The notes under the pieces were generated by a model. The model was given only the letters and a program-made list of their open reading frames with translations, was not told where the DNA came from and searched no databases. 51,135 nucleotides of DNA. Origin: Neolentinus lepideus HHB14362 ss-1 (taxonomy: Eukaryota > Basidiomycota > Agaricomycetes > Gloeophyllales > Gloeophyllaceae). Location of the stretch: the NCBI GenBank assembly GCA_001632425.1, contig KV425619.1, forward strand, positions 1 to 51,135, written 5' to 3'. Every line of letters starts with the position of its first letter. The stretch's first letter is position 1. A program made the translations under genes and the position numbers. Of the stretch, positions 36,655-45,632 are shown in pieces.

Positions 36655-36840
36655 TATACTACGACTTGTGGGTCATTCGTGCATGCTCGCTGGACACGGT
36701 CCTCCCTCCACTGTCAACTGTCACCCGTCCGCTCCGACCTCAACAGCGAGTTTTGCCTCGTCCACAATGGTATCGTCACCAATGCCACGGAACTCCGACT
36801 TGTTTTGCGGAAGAGGTGCTACAAGTTTGAGCGATTGGCA
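36655..36840 (+). pseudogene. Glucosamine-6-phosphate synthase (GFAT) fragment
   Basis: About 60 codons from the N-terminal glutaminase domain of glutamine:fructose-6-phosphate amidotransferase. GPPSTVNCHP reads in one frame and VRSDLNSEF followed by LVHNGIVTNATELRLVLRKR in the next, equal to the family's 'THGxPSxxNCHPxRSDxxNEFxVVHNGIITN' region, which lines the active site. A one-base shift separates the two parts, and neither the catalytic N-terminal Cys nor the isomerase domain is present. It lies inside the 2557-bp transposon, so it was probably captured from a host gfa1-type gene. Confidence 0.75.
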
Positions 36841-36878
36841 CTGCTATGAAATTTATCTAACATGGATAATAAAACCAC

Positions 36879-37157
36879 TTACCTTGAAGTTACTTGTACC
36901 TCCTGAAGCTGTACACGAAGTGCCTCTATCTCCCTGCGATATGCCTGCTCGCGCTGTTCGTACTCGGCTTGCAGCGCTTGCTCGCGAGCTACCCGAAATA
37001 CCTCCATGTTCTGCCGTTCCTGCGCATTCTGATGTACCTTCTCAATTTCCCGATGCAAAACCTGCTCTACATAAGCAGCAAACTCGGGGGTTATTTGCTG
37101 GACTAGCGGCGGAGCAGCTTGTACAGCGGAGTTTGGCTGGTTGGACGACATTGACAA
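36879..37157 (-). CDS. Coiled-coil open frame inside the transposon
   Basis: A 92-codon frame starts MSMSSNQPNSAVQAAPP. From about residue 22 it is strongly helical, with heptad-like charged residues (EQVLHREIEKVHQNAQERQN, then QALQAEYEQREQAYRREIEA). It ends at a good 5' splice site ('gtaagtgg' after VTSR), so it may be the first exon of a longer gene. More basic/acidic coding-like sequence follows on the same strand near 36390-36440 (EEFAKCQAKAQKKTEDKKAKR in one frame), with stops nearby. It resembles the N-terminal part of a Gag or an element-encoded accessory protein, but I cannot name a family. Confidence 0.4.
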   Translation of the reverse strand: MSMSSNQPNSAVQAAPPLVQQITPEFAAYVEQVLHREIEKVHQNAQERQNMEVFRVAREQALQAEYEQREQAYRREIEALRVQLQEVQVTSR

Positions 37158-37429
37158 TCGTCTTCAGACAAACAAAGGGTCAGACTGCGAGGTAGGAGAA
37201 CTCAGCATGGCAACAATGCCGAATGCCAACCAGGTTATGATGTAAAATGGATAGTATGCGTCGGTTACTGACCCTTCTGAACACTCGAAAATAGCTGCAT
37301 GACAATTGCAGTCAGCGCCATGCATGGATCCAGGGATTGACAGAATGCTCTTTGGCACTTGTGTTTGAACATTGTTATAGACTCGATTAACGTGTAGACA
37401 TGTAGACGAATATTAAATTATGACTTAGG

Positions 37430-38223
37430 GGCTTATATACTATAGGTGTGGACTTTCGCGAAATTAAAGTAAATTAAATAATTAAATCGAAGGGAGGGGA
37501 GAAGGAGGGGGAGAGACTGGTCTATCTGCAGCAGATACACCTCGGAAAATCCCCCAAATTAATTAGCAGCAATGGTCATCTCACCAGTGGCTTTAGATGA
37601 CCGAAAACTCCCTCAAGAAAGTGGTTTTTCGCTCTTTGGAGCCATAGATTTATCTCTGCTTCGTGGCGCTTTGCGCCACATTATCAGCCTGTTTGATAAG
37701 ATCAGGGATCACACACCTGCACTGCTCTTATCAGTTCTGATACACTGAATACTCCGCACGGAATGTAGTTCCTGTACCTGTAATTGTACCAAAATTGCGA
37801 ATTTTGTCACGGCGCTACCGCACTGAATCCTGAAAAAATGTGCCATAAAGCAGACTGAACTCACTTGACCTGGGACCATTCCCGCTGTGTGATGACCTGT
37901 TGTGTATTCTGTGTCAAGGTACCCGGACATTTCATTGCCATATACATTGTGAAAGAAGTGTTAAAAGCATCAAATCATACATTTTTCAGCACAATTCTTG
38001 GAATCTTACACTCCAATGGTCCCCAGTACACAATCAAGATCTGCCTACCCCAGTCTGAAGGACCCGTGCTCAGTAATGGCATGCAAAAGCTCGAAAATGA
38101 CCTGTGGCTGAAGTGCCACAAGCGTGAGAGTCCTACCCGAATCAAGTATACGAGCTTCAAAGTCCGAACTATATTTCAAACTCAGTTATAGATCTATATG
38201 TCCACACCTATAGTATAACTGCC
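37430..38223. mobile_element. hAT-like non-autonomous element, 794 bp
   Basis: The terminal 24 bases at each end are inverted repeats with three mismatches (positions 4-6); the inner 18 bases (TATACTATAGGTGTGGAC) are perfect. Both ends are flanked by the same 8 bases, GACTTAGG (37422-37429 and 38224-38231). An 8-bp target duplication is characteristic of hAT elements. The interior has no transposase-like frame. It is nested inside the 2557-bp element, so it arrived later. Confidence 0.85.
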
Positions 38224-38723
38224 GACTTAGGTCCGTTCTTGACTGTGTGGGACTGAAACTCGGAAAGGCCCGATGCTGCGTGACATACTATCATATGTCA
38301 CATAGAAGCTTTCGGATGACAACCTAAGGTCCAAAAATGTTACTAATAGGATTATTAGGGCAATGTACAATGCCTTGCATCGAAAAACTGAGCGCCGGAT
38401 GATTTTCCAATACATATTTACAGGTTGCATGCTTCTGTGACGTGACCACATGATCCGGCGATGACGCCATCATGACGCAGCATCGGAAATCCTTTGAAGG
38501 TCGCTGTAACAGGACATAGTGTCCTTTTTCTCAGCCGCCGCGAAAAAGGACACCTCGCTTGCCCGCCGTGACAGCCGCGGAACTCCTTCCAGCTCGTCGA
38601 ATCACCAAGTCCTCCTCTCTCACCTCGCTCTACATCCCCGACTTACTTACTGGCCTCTTCAACACCGCCTGAATGATTATCACCATCTACTTCTACGCGG
38701 AGACTGATGATTCTGCACCTTAA

Positions 38724-38884
38724 GGCTGCGTTCGGATGCACGGCCGCGACGCGGCCAACGTTGCCAGGATGCCCCTTCAGCCAATCCAACGATCGGAAAA
38801 GCACTGCCACACTGCCGCGCCGCGACCAACTTGGCTTTGGCCCTTTGGGGGCGCCGCGGCGCGGCCGTGCAACCGAACGGAGCC
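38724..38884. mobile_element. Harbinger-like MITE, 161 bp
   Basis: GC-rich element with inverted ends of about 33 bp starting GGCTGCGTTCGG on the left and GGCTCCGTTCGG read from the right. It is flanked by TAA (38721-38723 and 38885-38887), a TWA-type 3-bp duplication as in PIF/Harbinger MITEs. It sits in the broken FCP1-like copy just after the position of HAD motif I; the intact copy lacks it. There is no coding capacity. Confidence 0.8.
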
Positions 38885-40020
38885 TAATGATGCCTACTCG
38901 TCCGCTCCACACATCCAGGCGGTTGTGCTGCATACCACTGGGTCAATGGGCAATCGTCACCACTTCGAGTATAGTCTGTTCATCCTCAGACTTACGTGTC
39001 GTCTTTGCAGAATTATCTCTTTCACTCGGAGACGAGAGACCGGCTGGACGTCTTGGTATGGAGTAGCGCGCATGACAAGGTGGAGACGTCTTTCGGAGAA
39101 GATCTGAAGGCCGTCTGGGCTAGAGATACCCTCGGGTTGTCGAGTAATCAGTACTGTACGTCTATACTCGGTGCGGCGCATCCCTTCGAATCTCGCTATG
39201 TAGATAAGAAGACGCAGTCCACAAAGGATCTGGGGAAACCACGGGATTACTTTATTTCCTTCGTCGACAAGAAAGCATCCGGTTCACCTTGGAGTTCGCG
39301 ATCACATCTCCAGTGGCTTCTTCCGAGACCATGCTCGTCCCCGGCCGTGCAAGCTCACTCCGCTCTGACCACGCTTCTCCTCGATGACTTGCCTGCCAAT
39401 AGGTATGTCGAACCATATAACCACAACCACGCATATATCAAGGAGTGCGACGCGCATACATCAACACATTGGAATTGGGGCGAGCAGCGAAGGATCAGGA
39501 GCGAAGGATCAGGCGCGCACTCTCCAGACCCTGAAAATGACGATGACGAGGAAGAAGGGGGCGGTCGCGCTTGCGGAGACAGTGCAAGGCGATCAGTACG
39601 ATGCGATGCTGCTAGCTATTGTTGGTATCCTGGACGAGATCGAGAGACAGAGCAATGTTACTGGCTGGATCAGGAGCGGCGGGCTGTGGGTGAGGCGCAA
39701 GTGCAGTTGATTGTATCGATTCAGACTGAGTCTGTCCCGACCACCGTGGCTTCATCGAGCTCAGTGGATAACTTTGATGTGCATCTGGACAATCGGCAGA
39801 AGTTACGAGGAGCTTCGACATATGCCTGAGGGATCTGAAGACGCCCACAAAGTGAATGCGGTGTCCACTGTCCAGCCGCCATCCGAGTTCCCCATGAGCC
39901 GACAGCTGGAGGTAGTGCGGAGGGAGTGCCTGGGTTGGCGGTTCGAGGACCCTGAGATTGTGAAATATTGGGCGGATAAAGGACGTATACATGTTGAGCA
40001 TGGGCTAGAATCCCGAGTCG

Positions 40021-40895
40021 CATTTCTTCCAAAATTGTCTTGTGACTAATCTATGATCCTTCCGAATTCCAAACTCGAAATCTCTCTCCAGCATCTGCCC
40101 GTGATTATGCATGACGTTCTAGTCAGGGGTGCCTCACGATGCTGAAGTGTGGCTCTGAGGCGAGAGCTGGTAAATGTTGGTCGAAGATATGTTCGACACA
40201 AGCTTCTCTGATCGTTGGTCTCAGTACTGAATCATTTGGGCTGTCGAATTTCAATGCCCTGAGGAGTTGGGATGTTGGGATGCTCTCGTCTGCTATGGCG
40301 CATTGGTCGGCTAAGGTGGCACTGACATGATCGCCAGGTTCTCTGGGCTAGCAGCACAGCTCTCATCGATCATCCCCGAGGACCTGTAATCAAGCCAGCA
40401 CCATGACAGTTGTCTCTCAAACACATTTCATTACAATTTGGTGCTAGGCGAAGGACATAGATGGCACATATCTCGATAATAACCTTTAGACGTAGGTTTT
40501 CTGCTATACGAATGTGGTTTTATTCACGCCACAAAGCAATGGCTAAATCAATACTGACGGTTGTTCGCTCTTCCGCACTGTCTTCGTTTCGTTTTGAGTT
40601 TAGACGGCACTCGTGTCAATGAGCTGATTCCTAGCTACGGCTTCCCTTACGACTTTGATATACAGTTCGATGATATATTCCTTGTTCTCTTGCTGTCTCT
40701 AAGTTACTACTGCTATCTTCGACGCATGAGGCTGTATTGCTACCGTATACGGTCGAACGGTGGGTACATCAACAGCACTCGCCAATGGCAGCACTATACA
40801 TGCTTAACCAGATCCCGGGCATCATCACTAGCAGCCATATCACCCTCCTCATCGCCCTCCTCATCGCCCTCCTCTCAGAGCCCCATGTGTGCCAT
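40021..40895. other. Flank of the duplication and spacer
   Basis: Positions 40021-40580 continue the segmental duplication (3' flank of the FCP1-like copy). The rest is spacer to the P450 stop codon. A short CTCATCGCC-type repeat near 40850-40875 is the only other structure. Confidence 0.6.
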
Positions 40896-43046
40896 TTAAG
40901 AGACTCCGGCACCAGTTTCATCATCCAAACCAAGTACCAGGGCCTCTGCTCGTGCGCTTCTTGGTCTTATCACATATTGGAACGGCATGGGATGACTTTC
41001 CTCGCCAGGAAGTGAGTAATTTTTGCGAATGAGGGGAATGTGTCCATACCTAATAGCTCCCACTGTACTACAATAGAAGGGTTCTATAAATTTGCCATTT
41101 TCATGGATTTGACATATATCGAAGACAGCCAGAGTGGCTGCGCATCGGATATAGAGAAGATATTCCGCAAGGATTGCACCTGACGGATTCAATTGCGGCA
41201 ATAACTGTCCAAGGAACTCCACATACCTGGACAAGCTCTAAAGCAGTGTGTCAGTGCCTCGCATGGTATCGAGAACGCCCCTTCTCACCGCCTACCGAAC
41301 CCAAAACATATCGTATTTGGGTCTTCTTCAGGAGGTGTACCGTCCAGAGGCAAAAATCGCCTTGGCTCAAACTTTGTGGGGTTGGAGTAACGAGTCGGAT
41401 CATGCAGGAATGCCCTTCGGTGTCCCACAAGCAGATTCAATGTGGCGCTCATGACTCACAGCACCAGACAGAATACGTACCATATGTTTGGTATGACAGT
41501 ACACCCCTTTGGGATCACGTAACCTTTATATTCATCATCTTCCATCAGCCGATGTGGAGCACCTGTGGTGCGGTTCAGATGTTAGCGAGACATGGATCGG
41601 AAGATAAATACCTAACGGGGCTGCAGGAAAACATCGCAGCACTTCTTTGATCACTGCCTCCAAATAAGGTAACTTATCGCGGTCTGCGTAAGTCGGTAAC
41701 CTATCAGGCCCGACAACTCGGTCTATCTCCAACTGTACGGCCTTCTGGATGTTTGGATACAGTGTCATAGCAAGAAAAAATGCGTGAATCGTCGACGCTG
41801 ACTGACGTGATGTCAGCATAACGGGGAGCCGCTAGTGGCGTGTAATACACACAGTATCCGAACCTCCTAGGTACCAACCAGTCAGACTTCTAAATCTGTG
41901 AGCAAATATGCTAGTCGCAGTCTGTTACCTGAGAACAGCGAAGCCGCAGCGAACTTGATATCATCTTCGGTAAATACCCGGGATTGAAGCGCGTCCGTAG
42001 TCAGAGAGGCACGCGTAGTCCCATACATCTGGTCATGTGGTTAAAGCGGGAAACATCGAGACTAGATGTCATGTTGGCGCACCGATTGCTCCGCCGTGTA
42101 GTCCCATGGCTTCTGGATCATCCTATCCAGCGTCGTTCGCCACTCTCTGGCAGTTCTCTTGAACTTTGCGAATGGCATCCACTCCGGAACGTATCTCACT
42201 ACAATAGGCAAAAGTCTCTGTCAATTGGCGAAAGATGACACATCACGAGACTGACAAATTGGAAACTCATTGACCCAGAATTTCCCGGGAGTTAACAAGA
42301 GTGACAGGTGTTTTGTAGCGTCGTCAATGTCCTGGAGCACCTCATCATCTTGATCAGCTGAGGTATAGCTATTTGAGATCTCAAGAATGAAAGATGCTGT
42401 GGTCCTAAGATGCTTTAATATTATCCGATAGAGAATAGCCGGAAGTACTTCTGGATATGCCATCTAAGATTTGCAGGTTCTTTCAACAGGCGCTTGAGAA
42501 AGCATGCGGCCTCGATTTCAGCGGCAGGTAATAGACGTTGTATATTTTCACGTGTCCCAACAACGCGGTATAATAGCTTCCTGTATGTTCGAAGGCGTGT
42601 GCCGTATGGCGTAAGTGCAAGGAGTCGATTCCATCCTACCAGATCTGCCATGGGAATCCGTGGTCTATCCGAGTACACGTGACTTCTTCTGTCGAGCATA
42701 TCCCTGGCAATGTCTAATGCGTTTAGGATGACGAGATCTTGCCTCAGTGTGCGCAGATAGATTATATCTCCTGGCGGTCTTGTCAGTCCATAATCATGCT
42801 AGTTATCTATCCAGTGAGCCTACCCCATTTCTCGCGCCATTGGTAGAATGATTTCCATGATTCGTGAATAGGCAAATCGAAAATGTTCCCCAAAAACGGC
42901 AGGCCTTTTGGCCCAGGAGGAAGGCAACGACGCTGGGTACAGTCTCGACGGTAAAGAGCTGATAAGCATATCACACCACCCAGGATTAAAATGCCAAGAT
43001 GCACGGGAGTGTTTTGAGCAATAGAGGATGTTGACAGTAGATCCAT
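40896..43046 (-). CDS. Cytochrome P450 (second, unrelated subfamily)
   Basis: Membrane-anchored haem monooxygenase, full length after splicing. The N terminus has a helix (VHLGILILGGVICLSALY) and the hinge LPPGPKGLPFLGN. Next come DRPRIPMADLVGWN with TPYGTRLRTYRKLL (helix C region), TPGKFWVNEFPI, RYVPEWMPFAKFKRTAREW, the I-helix SLFSGGSDTVSAST, KEVLRCFP (ExxR), PTKFEPRRFLP, the haem loop FGFGRRACPG with the Cys ligand, and the C-terminal SHPMPFQYVIRPRSARAEAL. The exons are short, with about ten GT-AG introns; one splits the haem loop after FGFGR and another follows CPG. I found no stop or frameshift that splicing does not explain. The group resembles the CYP families expanded in polypores near OMST-type P450s. 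The substrate is unknown. A GMC oxidoreductase lies 2.6 kb upstream on the same strand. Confidence 0.88.
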
Positions 43047-43094
43047 CGTGGTTCGTACGGGAGAGTTTCAATGTGTCTCCGGGAAAGACAGGTG

Positions 43095-43104
43095 ATTTAA
43101 ATAG
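43095..43104 (-). promoter_or_regulatory. Candidate TATA-like element of the P450 gene
   Basis: On the minus strand this reads CTATTTAAAT, about 50 bases upstream of the P450 ATG at 43046. Only position and sequence support it. Confidence 0.3.
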
Positions 43105-43779
43105 CTCCTGTGCGCAACTAGGTGTCAGCTCTGTTAACCCTGCCCGTCTGCTCCCACGAGAATTTGGGATCAACCTCCGTATAATGAATAAGGATGCACT
43201 GTGGCAATAATGACACTGTTATTCACGTGCTTGACTCCTTCTGACGCGGAAGATGGAACTGTTCTTGATCATTGCCAGTGGCTTGTAAGTTAGATTAATC
43301 ATATCTCTTTCGCGTCTCACCGATGAATCTTACTTGGACGGAATAATTGAATGCCTCCGACAGAAGACTGAGAAGATTCTAGGAAGCTCTCAGAGGAAAC
43401 TAGAATATATCGACTGATAGAAGTCGCACGCCACTACTTGATGATCAGAATTCAGTCTCCCCAATAGTTAGTATTATACTTACCAGGACCCCCGAAGATA
43501 CATACTATTAGGCTACTAATGCCAGACTTTGATTTGACCGATGTACCGGACGATGTTGGGTCCAGATCAGGAGGCCGTTGACTAATTGATACATATATGC
43601 TGCACACCTTCGGGCCACGCAGGAATCGCGCCCACACAGGGATGAATGGGTTCCCGAGCTGATTGTTATGTGATGGGTCTAGCGAGAGCTTATCTAACTG
43701 GAGAAGCACTGACTGTCGTCGTTAACTTCGACCCTGCTCGGCCGGACATGCCATTGTGCAGCGCGAGAATCCTTACCCG
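43105..43779. other. Spacer without recognisable gene
   Basis: Upstream region of the P450 gene. Short open frames only. Confidence 0.45.
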
Positions 43780-45000
43780 AATGGATGACTCGCGCCAGTG
43801 GAGAAGCTGACTGTCACAGTGCTACTGGTGCCATCGACGCTACCAGAGATCGTAGAGCTGAAAAGATGCGAGTGTTAGAATTCGGAGATGAAAGAAGTGA
43901 AATGCACACGTGAACGTAGTCGTCGCATTGCCAGATACACTAGTAATCACAGTTGCAGACGCAGAGAACATGATCGTACCGGTAATGGTAGAATTGTCCG
44001 AGCTTGACGAGGTCGACATTGCCGACACAACTGTAATAAATGTCGGGGAACCAGACACCGGTGTGATAGTCAAGTCAGACACAGTTGAAGTGAGCGAAAC
44101 AGATCCGGACCCGTCGTTGAGCCTGTCACGCTCTGATAAACGTGACAATCGAGCAGCCCAAAGTCACGCCTAGAGCGACATCGCAGACAGTTGTTGTCAC
44201 TACGGCACTCGATACGCTGTTAGTCGGGGGTACCGCTGCTCATGGCACACGAGCAGCAGTACCTTGACTAGCAAGTCATGTCCGTGATACTGACAGAGCC
44301 TGAAAAGAGGACGCAGTGTCACTAGGCGCACTGCTCGTAGACGTCTGTGATATGGACGTATAACCGATGCCCAAGATATTGCAGATTGTGGAGGGTACCA
44401 GGGAGCTGCTCGACGCACTGCTCGTAGACGTCTCTGGGATGGGCATGTAACCGATGTCAAAAAGGTTATCGCAGGTCGTGGAGGGTACCATAGAGCTGCT
44501 CGCCGTGCTGCTCGAAGGGCAGCTCGTAGCAGTGGAGTTGCTGGTTAAAGTATCAGGGCTGGAGTCCAATGTATACGACAACGTAGAGCTGTCCGTCACG
44601 GTAGGAGTAGCAGTCGTACTAGAGCTGCCAGTGATAGAAGGGTCGCAGTCATGCTCGGAACATCAGTGAAAGTAGTTGACGATGACTAGATCACGGTGAA
44701 TCAAATCAAGAAGGCTATTGCCCCTGGTGGTAACGGAGTCGGTGGACGATGTCGTCGATGCAGGGGTCATATCAGTCGGCGCTGCTGTAGGCGTCGCGAC
44801 TGTCGAGTCAGTAAGAGCTCATTAGTACTCTCTGCGGCGGTGTAACGAGTCTAACGGTGCACCGCGTCAGAGTTGGCAATGATTAAGGGATCCGACGATG
44901 ATCCAACCAGAAAGAGAACTGACGCTTGTTGGTGGCAGTGCTGAGACCGAAGGCGGCGTAGACAAAGGCGTCTCTGCAAGTCAAAAGCTAGCAGTCATCC
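43780..45000 (-). pseudogene. Decayed Ser/Thr-rich surface-type protein gene
   Basis: Minus-strand frames rich in Ser and Thr run from about 44800 down to 43780 (for example SSTASSSMVPSTTC, VTDSTVATPTAAPTDMTPAS, MSTSSSSDNSTITGT). Upstream, YAAFGLSTATNKRQFSFW near 44950 resembles the C-terminal part of a beta-sandwich domain that precedes Ser/Thr-rich stalks in many Agaricomycete membrane or wall proteins. Stops and frame changes separate the pieces, and no transmembrane segment follows. It is probably a remnant of a secreted or membrane-bound mucin-like protein. A multi-intron functional gene is less likely but not excluded. Confidence 0.4.
44328..44501 (-). repeat. Coding tandem repeat, 87-bp (29-residue) unit
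   Basis: Two copies start with 'gcactgctcgtagacgtct' at 44328 and 44415, exactly 87 bases apart. On the minus strand they encode similar 29-residue units of the type SSSLVPSTICNILGIGY followed by Ser/Thr. The frame is kept, as expected for a once-coding Ser/Thr-rich stalk. Confidence 0.65.
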
Positions 45001-45632
45001 GTTCGCGCATACGGATGGGTTCTCACTCAGCAGCGCTGCAAGCCTTCATCTTGGCGATGAGGATCACGGCGAGGGTGATCTTCTCAGCGCCGAACTGGAC
45101 GTTGTCGTGTGATGAGAAGTGTCTTCCTTGACTCGAGTGAGTGTCTGGAGGCCTACTTATCGATTCCCACGGTCAGAAAACCTAGAACAAGGATTCATAG
45201 CGAGATTCATAGCGAAGAAAATTCAATACTCGCAGATAATTCACAAGAATATTGTACAAGTAATGGAGTATACCAAGAACTATGTGATGTTAAAATGGGG
45301 GAAATAACCAGAGAAAATCCGATTTTTAACCACTTTGTAGTCAACACTACAAGCGGTGAATGAGGCATCATGCACGTCTATCTGGGTAAGGAAAGGATGG
45401 GTAGTAAGGACTCGCCGTCCTTCGTAAACTCGGGACTCGTAACTCCAGGGGTCTTGTGCATAACTAAGGAGATACTCATTGACATGGTCAAAATTGTTCT
45501 GCAGAGCTACTCTACGTGCAGTACATCATGATTCGCTAAGTCGTACACAAATGGTACCGCTGGTAAGGAATGCGGTAGCTATCCTACAAATTGACTAAGA
45601 CTGCTCTGGATGACAGACACACATACTTGACA
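45001..45632. other. Spacer without recognisable gene
   Basis: Nothing identified apart from short open frames (85 codons at 45109-45363, plus). It is the 3' flank of the GMC gene. Confidence 0.45.

Larger units (their letters stand above)
36014..38570. mobile_element. Inverted-repeat DNA transposon, 2557 bp (CACTA-like ends)
   Basis: The ends, about 136 bp each (36014-36150 and 38435-38570), are inverted repeats with roughly 90 percent identity by eye, starting CACGGCGGGCAAGCGAGG. They are flanked by ACA on both sides (36011-36013 and 38571-38573), and removing the element plus one ACA rejoins the FCP1-like copy. A 3-bp duplication with termini starting CAC is the pattern of the CACTA/EnSpm group; the assignment is tentative because the terminus is CACGG. 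Each end holds a subterminal palindrome (GTGTCCTTTTTC facing GAGAAAAAGGACAC). No transposase is recognisable inside. It contains a GFAT fragment, a coiled-coil frame and a nested hAT-like element. Confidence 0.85.
35860..40020 (+). pseudogene. Broken second copy of the FCP1-like gene
   Basis: The 5' piece (about 35860-36013) matches the disordered region of the intact gene, weakly at first and then well in 'cctctcgtacg...cgcccgtctcaca'. The gene resumes at 38574 after a 2557-bp insertion, is interrupted again by a 161-bp element (38724-38884), and continues through ETRDRLDVLVWSSA, WARDTLGLSSNQY, LLLDDLPANRYVEPYNH and AIVGILDEIERQSNVTGWIRSGGLW to the stop. The HAD motif I segment is destroyed and small deletions shift the frame around 39470-39560 and 39830, so no functional protein is possible. 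Confidence 0.85.

Noticed and set aside
41240..41370. Apparent destruction of the haem loop in the second P450
   Set aside because: Two introns split the loop; splicing gives FGFGRRACPG with the Cys ligand intact.
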